41,623 nucleotides of DNA from Gallionella sp. (lineage in GTDB: Bacteria; Pseudomonadota; Gammaproteobacteria; Burkholderiales; Gallionellaceae): the NCBI GenBank assembly GCA_022340615.1, contig JAJDNO010000030.1, forward strand, positions 1-41,623. Direction: 5' to 3'. The first letter of the stretch is position 1. Each line of letters begins with the position of its first letter. Positions 32,961 to 41,401 of this stretch are shown one piece after another. The notes under the pieces were generated by a model. The model saw nothing but the letters and a program-made list of their open reading frames with translations, was not told the DNA's origin and did no database searches. Both the position numbers and the translations under genes were made by a program.

Positions 32961-33014
32961 GTCGCAATCGCAACCATCGCCAAGTTGGCCAGCCATGGTT
33001 GCGTTCTCTGCGAC
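32961..33014. other. Two-part hairpin in the rlmH-maf spacer
   Basis: CGCAACCAT (32969-32977) pairs with ATGGTTGCG (32995-33003), and an outer GTCGCA (32961-32966) pairs with TGCGAC (33009-33014), giving 15 base pairs with a small internal loop. It lies in the 116-base gap between rlmH and maf. There is no T-run after it on the minus strand, so an mRNA-processing or stabilising structure is as likely as a terminator. Confidence 0.5.
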
Positions 33015-33030
33015 TGCCGGGAAGGGCATG

Positions 33031-33501
33031 TTACTCGCGGTGATAGGGGTGGTTGTGCAGCATGCTGTACGCACGATACAACTGCTCCGCAAGCAACACC
33101 CTGACATGCGCATGCGGCAGGGTCAACGCCGACAACGCGAGCAGTTGGTGTGCAGCCTGCTTGACCGAGGCATGCAGACCATCGGCGCCGCCGATGATGA
33201 ACGCGACATCGCCGCCTTCGCGCATCCATTCCTGCATCTGCGCGGCCAGCTGTCCGGTGGTTGGCTGGTCGCCATGTTCATCCAGCGCAATACGCCGGGA
33301 ATTCCGCGGCAGTGCGGCAAGGATGCGCCGTGCTTCGGCCTCCATGATCTGCTCGGTGGTCTTGCCGGTGGTGCGCGGCTCGGGCTTGATTTCCTGGAGC
33401 ACAATCTGCGCCTCGCGCGGCATGCGCTTTGTATATTCGTTGAAGCCCGCCGTGATCCAGTCCGGCATTTTGTGACCGACGGACAACACGATCAGCTTCA
33501 C
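33031..33501 (-). CDS. rlmH: 23S rRNA (pseudouridine1915-N3)-methyltransferase
   Basis: SPOUT-class methyltransferase acting on pseudouridine 1915 of 70S ribosomes. The GTG at 33501 yields VKLIVLSVGHKMPDWITAGF, the family N terminus, and 156 residues (E. coli RlmH has 155). Diagnostic are IALDEHGDQPTTGQLA, VAFIIGGADGLHASV and the C-terminal SALTLPHAHVRVLLAEQLYRA with NHPYHRE at the end. A TTG three codons upstream is possible. rsfS lies 109 bases upstream, across a spacer with a strong inverted repeat. Confidence 0.95.
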   Translation of the reverse strand: MKLIVLSVGHKMPDWITAGFNEYTKRMPREAQIVLQEIKPEPRTTGKTTEQIMEAEARRILAALPRNSRRIALDEHGDQPTTGQLAAQMQEWMREGGDVAFIIGGADGLHASVKQAAHQLLALSALTLPHAHVRVLLAEQLYRAYSMLHNHPYHRE

Positions 33502-33529
33502 AAGGCTCAAATCCCCTGTTCAGTCCATG

Positions 33530-33572
33530 GAGTACACAGGGAAAAGACAAACGGATATTTCCCTGTGTACTC
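33530..33572. repeat. Perfect 15-bp inverted repeat in the rsfS-rlmH spacer
   Basis: GAGTACACAGGGAAA (33530-33544) and TTTCCCTGTGTACTC (33558-33572) are exact inverse complements around a 13-base loop. An 8-base direct repeat GTCCATGG occurs at 33523-33530 and 33603-33610 around it. It breaks an otherwise compact operon. It has no following T-run on the minus strand and is more like an extragenic palindromic or miniature element than a terminator. Confidence 0.75.
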
Positions 33573-33610
33573 GGTAATTTCTGTGACAAACACGGTTTCC
33601 GGGTCCATGG

Positions 33611-33973
33611 CTATTCCGGCGCCTTGGCGAGTTTCGGACGTCCCTCTTGTGCCTTGTTCCACAGTTCTTCCAGATTGTAATAGTCGCGTATCGCAGGCTG
33701 CATGACATGCACCAGCACCTCGCCCAGGTCCACCAGTATCCACTCGCCGCTTTTTTCTCCCTCGCGCCCGTAGACTTTTTCGCCGAGCTCCTTGAGCTTG
33801 ACCACGACGTTGTCGGCAAGCGCCTTGGTCTGCCGGGTCGAATTGGCACTGGCAATGACCATGCGCTCGAACATCGCGCTGCGTTTGCTGGTGTCGATCA
33901 CGGTAATGTTCTGTGCCTTGACGTCCTCGAGTGCGGCGACGATGGCTCTGGTTTTTTCTTCAGTATTTAGCAT
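33611..33973 (-). CDS. rsfS: Ribosomal silencing factor RsfS
   Basis: A 120-residue protein of the RsfS/Iojap family, which binds uL14 on the 50S subunit and blocks subunit joining in starvation. Seen are ALEDVKAQNITVIDTSKRS, MVIASANSTRQTKALADNV and SGEWILVDLGEVLVHVMQPAIRDYYNLEELW. Its start lies inside the end of nadD (14-base overlap), the common arrangement. Confidence 0.95.
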   Translation of the reverse strand: MLNTEEKTRAIVAALEDVKAQNITVIDTSKRSAMFERMVIASANSTRQTKALADNVVVKLKELGEKVYGREGEKSGEWILVDLGEVLVHVMQPAIRDYYNLEELWNKAQEGRPKLAKAPE

Positions 33974-34646
33974 GCTCGTATAGATGATGTTGATGAATAT
34001 AATCGGCCACCTGGTTGGGCAGCAGATACCTGATGCTGCGATTTTCCGCTACGCGGCTGCGTATCAGCGTGGCGGAGATCTCCAGCTTGGGAATGGCCAG
34101 TTCGGCGATTCCTCCGGCCGGTTGTCCTGACAGAGCATCCGCAGCGCACAGGCGCTGCCGGTATTGCCGGCGCAATGCCGGCGCAGCGCTGTGTATGCGT
34201 TCGTCCAGCGTAAAACCGGGGCGGTAACCGACCACGATATGCGCCAGTTCGAACAATTGCTCCCATTCGTGCCAGGTGTCCAGCTGCAGGAATGCATCGC
34301 CGCCCATCAGCAGACACAGCGGCTGTGCCGCGCCCTGTTCCGCGCGCAATTCGCGCAGTGTGTCCACGGTATAGCATGGCGAGGTGCGTGCAATTTCGCG
34401 CTCGTCGAGCTCGAAGGCCGGCTGGTCCGTGATTGCCAGTCGAACCATCGCGTTCCGATGCTGCGCGGATACCTGCGGTGCATCCCGGTGCGGCGGCGTG
34501 CCAGCCGGTATGAACAGGATTTTCCGGAGGTTCGCCAGCTCCAGCATCTCCTCGGCCAGACGCAGATGCCCGTAATGTATCGGGTCGAACGTCCCCCCCA
34601 GAATGCCGACAGGATTGCCGATTGATGTCTTGTTCACCGATTGCAA
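33960..34646 (-). CDS. nadD: Nicotinate-nucleotide adenylyltransferase
   Basis: Adds AMP to nicotinate mononucleotide in NAD synthesis. The nucleotidyltransferase motif is VGILGGTFDPIHYGHLRLAEE; later come FIPAGTPPHR, TVDTLRELR, LLMGGDAFLQLDTWHEW and the ISATLIRSR motif (ISSTxxR). The start is uncertain: TTG 34646 (228 residues) or GTG 34637, and no ATG is available. It lies 23 bases after aceF and overlaps rsfS by 14 bases. Confidence 0.94.
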   Translation of the reverse strand: MQSVNKTSIGNPVGILGGTFDPIHYGHLRLAEEMLELANLRKILFIPAGTPPHRDAPQVSAQHRNAMVRLAITDQPAFELDEREIARTSPCYTVDTLRELRAEQGAAQPLCLLMGGDAFLQLDTWHEWEQLFELAHIVVGYRPGFTLDERIHSAAPALRRQYRQRLCAADALSGQPAGGIAELAIPKLEISATLIRSRVAENRSIRYLLPNQVADYIHQHHLYEHAKY

Positions 34647-34669
34647 CGTCGGGATCGCGGCGCCAATGA

Positions 34670-35983
34670 CTACAATGCAAGCCGGCGGGTATCCGCCAGC
34701 ACCTGGGAGAGGAACACGATGAACCGCGCGGCCGCCGCACCGTCGATCACGCGATGGTCATAAGACAGCGACAACGGCAACATCAGGCGCGCGACAAAGG
34801 TTTCATCCTGATGCATCGGCTTGATGATGGCCTTTGACACCCCGAGAATCGCAACTTCAGGCGCGTTGATGATCGGGGTGAATGCCGTCCCGCCTATTCC
34901 GCCCAGGCTGGAAATCGAGAAACAGCCGCCCTGCATTTCGGCGGCGGTGATTTTTTTCTCGCGTGCACGCGCGCTGATCTCGCCGAGTTCCCTGGCAATC
35001 TGCACGATGCCTTTCTTGTCCGCATCGCGCAGCACCGGCACCATCAGTCCATCCGGCGTGTCCACCGCGACGCCGATATGAAAATATTTTTTCAGCACCA
35101 GATTCTCGCCGCCGGCATCCAGCGATGCATTGAATTCCGGAAACTGCTGCAGCGCGACGACAACCGCCTTCACCAGGAACGCCAGCGGCGTGATCTTGAT
35201 GTTCTGCTTTGCGTATTCCGCGCCCAGTTCCTTGCGGAACGCATCCATGTCGGTGATGTCGGCTTCGTCGAATTGCGTGATGTGCGGGATAGTCACCCAG
35301 TTGCGGTGCAGGTTCGCGCCGGAAATTTTCTTGATGCGCGACAGCGGCTTGGTCTCGACCTCGCCGAACTTGGCGAAATCCACCACCGGCGCCGCCAGCA
35401 CCTGCAGGCCATTGCCGCCCGCAGCACTGCGCGGTTGCGCGAGCGCTGTCTTGACGTATTGCTGCACGTCGTCCCGGGTGACGCGACCCTTCTCGCCGCT
35501 GCCTTTTACCTGCGCGATCTGCACCCCCAGTTCACGGGCGAAGCGCCGTATCCCCGGGCTTGCGTGCGCTTTGCCTGCGGCAGGGTCGCTGTGTAACAGC
35601 GGGGCATCCGCCGGCGTGCCCCTTGCGGGTGCTGCAGGCATTTCCGGAACGGATGCCTGGGAAACAGTAGCAGGCGCAGCGGCAACCGCTGGTGCGGGAG
35701 CCGGTTGCGCTGACGTTTGATCCTTTTGCGGGGCTGCCGCATCGCTGGTCTCCACCAGCAGGATCAGCGATCCCTGCGACACCTTGTCGCCGACCTTGAC
35801 CTTCATTTCCTTGATCACACCGGCGTAGGGAGACGGCACATCCATTGCCGCCTTGTCGGTTTCCAGTGTCACCAGATTGTCTTCGGCACTGATCGTATCG
35901 CCTGCCTTGACCATCACCTCGATGATGTCCACATCCTTGTAGTCGCCGATGTCCGGAACCAGTACTTGCTTGATTTCTGCCAC
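34670..35983 (-). CDS. aceF: Pyruvate dehydrogenase E2, dihydrolipoyl acetyltransferase
   Basis: Core of the pyruvate dehydrogenase complex, transferring acetyl from lipoamide to CoA. It has one lipoyl domain (about 1-75, lipoyl Lys44 in ETDKAAMDVPSP), an Ala/Pro-rich linker (about 85-125), a peripheral subunit-binding domain (about 138-178, GIRRFARELGVQIAQVKGSG) and a catalytic domain from about 205 with the C-terminal LSYDHRVIDGAAAARF active site. E. coli AceF has three lipoyl domains, but single-lipoyl forms are known. It is 18 bases downstream of aceE. No lpd follows; nadD comes next. Confidence 0.95.
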   Translation of the reverse strand: MAEIKQVLVPDIGDYKDVDIIEVMVKAGDTISAEDNLVTLETDKAAMDVPSPYAGVIKEMKVKVGDKVSQGSLILLVETSDAAAPQKDQTSAQPAPAPAVAAAPATVSQASVPEMPAAPARGTPADAPLLHSDPAAGKAHASPGIRRFARELGVQIAQVKGSGEKGRVTRDDVQQYVKTALAQPRSAAGGNGLQVLAAPVVDFAKFGEVETKPLSRIKKISGANLHRNWVTIPHITQFDEADITDMDAFRKELGAEYAKQNIKITPLAFLVKAVVVALQQFPEFNASLDAGGENLVLKKYFHIGVAVDTPDGLMVPVLRDADKKGIVQIARELGEISARAREKKITAAEMQGGCFSISSLGGIGGTAFTPIINAPEVAILGVSKAIIKPMHQDETFVARLMLPLSLSYDHRVIDGAAAARFIVFLSQVLADTRRLAL

Positions 35984-36001
35984 GTATATCTCCTCCCAAC
36001 C

Positions 36002-38671
36002 CTAAACTGTCGTAGGGTTCGGTTTGTCTGGATTGATGTTGTAAAGCTTGATCGCCTTGCTGACTTCTGTGGCCTTGATCGTGCCCTCGTCGGCCAGCGC
36101 CTTGAGCGCCGCAACCGCGACGTAATGACGGTCAACCTCGAAAAACTTGCGCAGCTTTTTGCGCGTGTCGGACCGCCCGAAGCCGTCCGTGCCCAGCACC
36201 TTGAAATGCCCGGGCAGGAAGGCGCGGATCTGGTCCGCAAACGCGCGCATGTAATCGGTAGAAGCAATCACCGGACCGTTGCGCCCGGACATGCACTGTT
36301 CGACATGGCTGACACGGGGTTTGCTTTCCGGGTGCAGCATGTTCCAGCGCTCGCAATCCATCCCGTCGCGGCGCAATTCGGTGAAACTGGTCACACTCCA
36401 GATATCCGATTCGACGCCAAAATCCTTCTCCAGCAATTCTGCCGCGGCGATCACCTCGCGCAAAATCGTCCCGCTGCCCATCAACTGCACAGTCGGCCTC
36501 TTACCTTGCTTATCGCCCTTTGTGTCTTTCCCCTTGAAGAGATACATGCCCTTGATGATGCCTTCTTCAGCGCCCTTCGGCATCGCCGGATGGGCATAGT
36601 TTTCGTTCATCACCGTGAGGTAATAGAACACATCCTGCTGCTCGACATACATGCGGCGCATGCCATCGTGGATGATTACCGCAAGCTCGTACGCGAAGGT
36701 CGGGTCGTAGGATATGCAATTCGGAATGGTGGCCGACATCAGGTGGCTATGGCCGTCCTCGTGCTGAAGGCCCTCGCCGTTCAGCGTGGTGCGCCCCGCC
36801 GTGCCGCCGAGCAGGAAGCCGCGCGCGCGCAGGTCTCCGGAAGCCCAGGCCAGATCGCCGACGCGCTGGAAACCGAACATCGAATAATAGATATAGAAAG
36901 GCAGCATCGCCTTGCCATGGTTGGCATACGAGGTGGCGGCCGCAATCCACGACGACATCGCGCCGGCTTCGTTGATGCCCTCCTGCAGGATCTGGCCGGA
37001 CTTGTCTTCCTTGTAGAACATAAGCTGATCGGCATCCTGCGGGGTGTAGAGCTGCCCCTGCTGTGAAAAAATGCCCAACTGGCGGAACATGCCTTCCATG
37101 CCGAAGGTGCGGGATTCATCCGGCACGATGGGCACGACCTGTTTGCCGATGTTCTTGTCCTTGACCAGAATACCGAGCATGCGCACGAATGCCATCGTGG
37201 TGGAGATTTCGCGATCTTCGGTGCCTTTCAGCAATGCGTCGAAAGCATCCAGCCCGGGTATCTGCAGCGGTTCGCTGACCGGCCTGCGCTGCGGGACCAC
37301 GCCCATCGCCTTGCTGCGCTCCTTCAGATATTTCATTTCCAGGCTGTCCTCGGGCGGGCGGTAGAAATTCAGGCTGGCGACCTGTTCGTCGGTCAGCGGA
37401 ATATTGAAACGGTCGCGGAATTTGAGCAGCACCTCACCGGCCATTTTCTTTTGCTGGTGAGTGATATTCTGTCCTTCTCCCGCCACTCCCATACCGTATC
37501 CTTTTACCGTCTTGGCCAGAATCACGGTCGGCTGGCCGGTATGTCTGGAAGCGGCCGCATAAGCCGCATAAACCTTACGTGTATCATGACCGCCGCGGTT
37601 CAAATGCCAGATTTCCTCATCGGTCATGTCGGCGACCATCTCCAGCAATTCCGGATACTTTCCGAAAAAATGCTCGCGCACATATGCGCCGTCCTTGGAT
37701 TTGTAAGTCTGGTAATCGCCGTCCACCGCCTCCTGCATGCGTTTCTGCAACAGGCCGTTCTTGTCCTTGGCGAGCAGCCGATCCCACTTGTCGCCCCATA
37801 CCACCTTGATGACATTCCAGCCGGCGCCACGAAATACGCCTTCCAGTTCCTGGATGATCTTGCCATTGCCGCGTACCGGGCCGTCGAGGCGCTGCAGATT
37901 GCAGTTGATGACGAATATCAGGTTGTCGAGTTTCTCGCGCCCCGCCATGGAGACCGCACCCAGCGATTCCGGTTCGTCTGTCTCGCCGTCTCCCAGAAAT
38001 GCCCACACCTTGCGCCCGGCAGTCTGTACCATCCCGCGATGTTCCAGATAACGCATGAAGCGCGCCTGGTAGATCGCCATCAGCGGCCCCAGACCCATGG
38101 ACACGGTGGGGAACTGCCAGAAATCGGGCATCAGCCAGGGGTGCGGGTAGGAGGACAACCCGTCGCCTTCGGATTCCTGGCGAAATTTGTACATCTGCTC
38201 CTCGCTGATGCGCCCCTCGAGGAAAGCGCGTGCATACATGCCGGGCGATGAATGACCCTGAAAATACACCAGATCACCACCGTGATTTTCGGTCTTGCCG
38301 TGAAAAAAGTGATTGAAACCCACATCGTACAGGGTGGCTGCCGAAGCAAAGCTGGCGATATGGCCGCCCAGTTCGGACGAGTCGCGGTTCGCGTTCAGCA
38401 CCAGCACCATCGCGTTCCAGCGCATCCACGCGCGAATGCGGTGCTCCAGATCCTGGTTTCCGGTGGAGCGCTGCTCATCGCTGACCGGAATGGTGTTGCA
38501 GTACGGGGTAACAGGGCTGAACGGCATGCTTGCGCCGGAACTGTGCGCCTTGTCCATCAATTGCTCGAGCAGGAAATGGGCGCGGTCCGCGCCTTCGTTT
38601 TCCAGCACTGATTCCAGCGCGTCCAGCCATTCCTGGGTTTCCTGCGGATCGTAATCGGGTAATGAAGCCAT
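36002..38671 (-). CDS. aceE: Pyruvate dehydrogenase E1 component (homodimeric)
   Basis: Thiamine diphosphate-dependent E1 of the AceE type, 889 residues, which decarboxylates pyruvate and acetylates E2. The ThDP motif GDGETDEPESLG is followed by NLIFVINCNLQRLDGPVRG. Other conserved parts are DVGFNHFFHGK, QGHSSPGMYARAFLEGR, the loop GAMSSWIAAATSYANHG and LGTDGFGRSDTRKKLRKFFEVD at the C terminus. It lies 35 bases downstream of the cyclo-ligase gene and could be read from the ilvA promoter or one within that gene. Confidence 0.97.
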   Translation of the reverse strand: MASLPDYDPQETQEWLDALESVLENEGADRAHFLLEQLMDKAHSSGASMPFSPVTPYCNTIPVSDEQRSTGNQDLEHRIRAWMRWNAMVLVLNANRDSSELGGHIASFASAATLYDVGFNHFFHGKTENHGGDLVYFQGHSSPGMYARAFLEGRISEEQMYKFRQESEGDGLSSYPHPWLMPDFWQFPTVSMGLGPLMAIYQARFMRYLEHRGMVQTAGRKVWAFLGDGETDEPESLGAVSMAGREKLDNLIFVINCNLQRLDGPVRGNGKIIQELEGVFRGAGWNVIKVVWGDKWDRLLAKDKNGLLQKRMQEAVDGDYQTYKSKDGAYVREHFFGKYPELLEMVADMTDEEIWHLNRGGHDTRKVYAAYAAASRHTGQPTVILAKTVKGYGMGVAGEGQNITHQQKKMAGEVLLKFRDRFNIPLTDEQVASLNFYRPPEDSLEMKYLKERSKAMGVVPQRRPVSEPLQIPGLDAFDALLKGTEDREISTTMAFVRMLGILVKDKNIGKQVVPIVPDESRTFGMEGMFRQLGIFSQQGQLYTPQDADQLMFYKEDKSGQILQEGINEAGAMSSWIAAATSYANHGKAMLPFYIYYSMFGFQRVGDLAWASGDLRARGFLLGGTAGRTTLNGEGLQHEDGHSHLMSATIPNCISYDPTFAYELAVIIHDGMRRMYVEQQDVFYYLTVMNENYAHPAMPKGAEEGIIKGMYLFKGKDTKGDKQGKRPTVQLMGSGTILREVIAAAELLEKDFGVESDIWSVTSFTELRRDGMDCERWNMLHPESKPRVSHVEQCMSGRNGPVIASTDYMRAFADQIRAFLPGHFKVLGTDGFGRSDTRKKLRKFFEVDRHYVAVAALKALADEGTIKATEVSKAIKLYNINPDKPNPTTV

Positions 38672-38706
38672 CGTTCCGTTCTCTCTAAATTAACTCAACA
38701 TAAATT

Positions 38707-39297
38707 TCAGGGTATTCCCTGTTCCGGGCAAGCGATTGTTTCCTGCTCGGTGACTATCCACTGGACTTTTACATCCGTCGGTTCCTGCGGGATTTGTGCG
38801 ACGATTTGCAGCCCGAAAGCTGCCGCCGCCAACGCGGGCCGGGTTGCGATGCGCGCCAGAAGCTTGTCGTAATAGCCTCCCCCATAGCCCAGCCGCGCGC
38901 CACTCCGGGTAAAAGCGACCCCGGGCAGCAGGGCGAATTCTACCTCATTTAGCCCGGCAAGCCGCTCACAGCGTTCGACGACTGGCTCGCGTATTCCCCA
39001 CAATCCGGCCGCCAGCTGGTTCTCCGGATCTTCCACCCAGTACAGGTCGAGCTGGTTGGTATGGTGATTTACCCGGGGCAGCGCCAATCTCCTGCCCTCG
39101 GCCAATACCTGCCGGACCCAGATTTCACTGGCAAACTCCGCGCCGAAATTCATGTAGCCCAGCACTACCCCGGCTTGCCGGTATTCGTGCAGCTGAAGCA
39201 AGCGCTCGCTGATAGCCGTGTTGCAGGCGGCGCGCTCGGCGGCGGGAAGTAGTTCCCGCTGCGCGAGGATCTGCTTGCGGATGCCGGCTTTGTCCAT
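38707..39297 (-). CDS. ygfA: 5-formyltetrahydrofolate cyclo-ligase
   Basis: Converts 5-formyl-THF to 5,10-methenyl-THF with ATP. A 196-residue protein with the N-terminal KAGIRKQILAQRELL, a central YMNFGAEFASEIW, the metal and substrate block FALLPGVAFTRSGARLGYGGGYYDKLL, and the C-terminal VQWIVTEQETIAC. It sits 24 bases after ilvA. In many Proteobacteria 6S RNA is next to this gene, but there is no room for it here. Confidence 0.93.
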   Translation of the reverse strand: MDKAGIRKQILAQRELLPAAERAACNTAISERLLQLHEYRQAGVVLGYMNFGAEFASEIWVRQVLAEGRRLALPRVNHHTNQLDLYWVEDPENQLAAGLWGIREPVVERCERLAGLNEVEFALLPGVAFTRSGARLGYGGGYYDKLLARIATRPALAAAAFGLQIVAQIPQEPTDVKVQWIVTEQETIACPEQGIP

Positions 39298-39321
39298 GTG
39301 CGGAAGAGCCTCCCGGATTGA

Positions 39322-40830
39322 TTAACCCAGAAAAAGGCGATATGCCGGATTGGCGCTCTCGTCCCAGTATCGGTAGCCGAGCGTGTCCAGAAAGGTCTTG
39401 AGCGCTTTTTTGTCGTGGTGCGGCACCTGCATGCCGACCAGCACGCGGCCGTAATCCGCACCGTGGTTGCGGTAGTGGAACAGGCTGATGTTCCAGTTGT
39501 GGCTCATGCTGTTGAGAAACAGCATCAGCGCGCCGGGGCGCTCGGGAAACTCGAAGCGGAACAGGATCTCGTCTTTGGCTTCCGGCGCATGCCCGCCTAC
39601 CAGATGGCGCAAATGCAGCTTGGCCATTTCGTTGTCGCTCAGGTCCAGTGTGGCCAGACCGTTGCGTTGCAGCTTGTCGACCAGATCCGCCGTCTCCGAC
39701 TGGTCGCGCACCTGAATGCCGGCAAACACATGCGCGACGCTGGCGTCAGCATAGCGATAGTTGAATTCGGTGATGTTGCGCTTGCCGAGCAGCGTGCAGA
39801 ATTTGCGGAAACTGCCGGGCGTTTCGGGGATCGTTACCGCAAGTATCGCCTCGCGCCGCTCGCCGATTTCGGAACGCTCGGCGATAAAGCGCAGCCGGTC
39901 GAAATTCATGTTCGCACCGCTGGCAATCGCGATCAGCGTTTCACCTTTGAGCTGTTCGCGCGCGGCGTACAGTTTGGCGGCGGCGACGGATAGCGCACCC
40001 GCCGGCTCGAGGATCGAGCGGGTATCCTCGAACACATCCTTGAGCGCAGCACAGGCGGTATCGGTGTCCACCAGGATGATCTCATCGACCAGTTTGCGGC
40101 ACAGCCGGAAGGTTTCTGTGCCGACCTGCTTGACCGCGACACCGTCGGCAAACAGGCCGACATGATCGAGTGTGACGCGGCGCTTGGCCTTCACCGAACG
40201 GTACATTGCATCCGAATCCACCGGCTGTACGCCGATGATCCTGATCTCGGGGCGCAATTGCTTGACGTAGGCCGCTACTCCGGAAATCAGTCCGCCGCCA
40301 CCGATCGGAACGAAGATTGCGTGGATCGGCTGGGTATGCTGCCTCAGGATTTCCATTGCGATGGTGCCCTGTCCCGCGATCACGTCCGGGTCGTCGTAGG
40401 GATGCACGAAAGTCATGCTTCCTTGCTGCTCCAGTTGCAGCGCATGCTGGTAAGCATCGGAATACGAATCGCCGTGCAGCACCACTTTTGCGCCCCGCAC
40501 TTTTACCGCATCGACCTTGATCTGCGGCGTGGTGGTTGGCATCACGATGACCGCCTTGCAGCCAAGCTTTTGCGCCGAAAGCGCCACACCCTGAGCGTGG
40601 TTGCCTGCCGAAGAGGCAATCACCCCACGACCCAGCTGCTCCGGCGTAAGCTGCGCCATTTTGTTGTATGCGCCTCGCAGCTTGAACGAGAATACCGGCT
40701 GCATGTCTTCGCGTTTGAGCAGGACCGTATTGCCGGTACGCGCCGACAGATTGGGCGCTAGCTCCAGCGGGGATTCAATCGCCACGTCGTAGACGCGCGC
40801 GTTAAGGATGCGTTTCAAATAGCCATTCAT
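39322..40830 (-). CDS. ilvA: Threonine ammonia-lyase, biosynthetic
   Basis: PLP enzyme that makes 2-oxobutanoate from threonine, the first step to isoleucine. The PLP lysine is in VFSFKLRGAYNKM; ASSAGNHAQGVALSA binds substrate and IGGGGLISGVAAY binds the phosphate. The C-terminal 170 residues contain two ACT-like regulatory domains (LAVTIPETPGSFRKFCTLLG and FRFEFPERPGALMLFLNSM), typical of the isoleucine-inhibited biosynthetic form. At 502 residues the length is normal. It heads the minus-strand run toward aceE and diverges from apaG. Confidence 0.96.
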   Translation of the reverse strand: MNGYLKRILNARVYDVAIESPLELAPNLSARTGNTVLLKREDMQPVFSFKLRGAYNKMAQLTPEQLGRGVIASSAGNHAQGVALSAQKLGCKAVIVMPTTTPQIKVDAVKVRGAKVVLHGDSYSDAYQHALQLEQQGSMTFVHPYDDPDVIAGQGTIAMEILRQHTQPIHAIFVPIGGGGLISGVAAYVKQLRPEIRIIGVQPVDSDAMYRSVKAKRRVTLDHVGLFADGVAVKQVGTETFRLCRKLVDEIILVDTDTACAALKDVFEDTRSILEPAGALSVAAAKLYAAREQLKGETLIAIASGANMNFDRLRFIAERSEIGERREAILAVTIPETPGSFRKFCTLLGKRNITEFNYRYADASVAHVFAGIQVRDQSETADLVDKLQRNGLATLDLSDNEMAKLHLRHLVGGHAPEAKDEILFRFEFPERPGALMLFLNSMSHNWNISLFHYRNHGADYGRVLVGMQVPHHDKKALKTFLDTLGYRYWDESANPAYRLFLG

Positions 40831-40914
40831 GATTTGATTTCAGTGAAAAATTCACGACAAGGTTAGCATAAAAACACCGCGAAGCCCTTGCGACATAAGC
40901 GAAAATCGGGTCAA

Positions 40915-41307
40915 ATGCTGCGCATGGAAGATATCAATCAGCATGGCGTGGTGATACAGACGCAGGTGAATTACCTGCCGGATCAATCCGATGAATCGGG
41001 CAACCGCTTCGTGTTTTCCTACACCATCACCATTACCAATCTCGGCCAGTCTTCAGCCAAACTCATCAGCCGCCACTGGATCATCACCGATGCCAACAAC
41101 CATGTGCAGGAGGTGCGCGGGCAGGGCGTGGTTGGCGAGCAGCCCCTGCTCAAGCCGAACCAGAGCTTCGAATATACCAGCGGCACGGTGCTGACCACAC
41201 AGGTAGGAACGATGCGCGGCAGCTACCAGATGCAGGCCGATGACGGCAAACAGTTCGACGTCGAGATACCGCAATTCGTATTGAGTGTGCCGCGTGTCCT
41301 GCATTGA
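40915..41307 (+). CDS. apaG: ApaG protein (Co2+/Mg2+ efflux-associated)
   Basis: A single-domain beta-sandwich protein of about 130 residues. The family stretches are FVFSYTITITNLGQSSAKLISRHWIIT, QEVRGQGVVGEQPLLKPNQSFEYTSGTVL and GTMRGSYQMQADDGKQFDVEIPQF, followed by the closing VPRVLH. E. coli ApaG is linked to Co2+ resistance and Mg2+ efflux by genetics; its molecular role is not settled. ATG 40915 is chosen; 40924 and an earlier in-frame start at 40888 are possible. No clear promoter is seen in the 84-base divergent spacer. Confidence 0.93.
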   Translation: MLRMEDINQHGVVIQTQVNYLPDQSDESGNRFVFSYTITITNLGQSSAKLISRHWIITDANNHVQEVRGQGVVGEQPLLKPNQSFEYTSGTVLTTQVGTMRGSYQMQADDGKQFDVEIPQFVLSVPRVLH

Positions 41308-41401
41308 TTCCGACGCTGTTGTGGTAGACCGTTTTCTGAAACAGCCCGCTGCAAACACCGGGAAGATCGATCCCGATATCCCCAAAAATCCGGTCAATTG
41401 T

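Noticed and set aside
35717-37066. A 449-codon plus-strand frame antisense to aceF and aceE
   Set aside because: It shows no recognisable motif and lies over two certain genes; such frames are expected from codon bias in GC-rich coding sequence.
39298-39321. Possible 6S RNA beside the 5-formyl-THF cyclo-ligase gene
   Set aside because: Only 24 bases separate it from ilvA, and the 35 bases on the other side are also too short for a roughly 180-base RNA.
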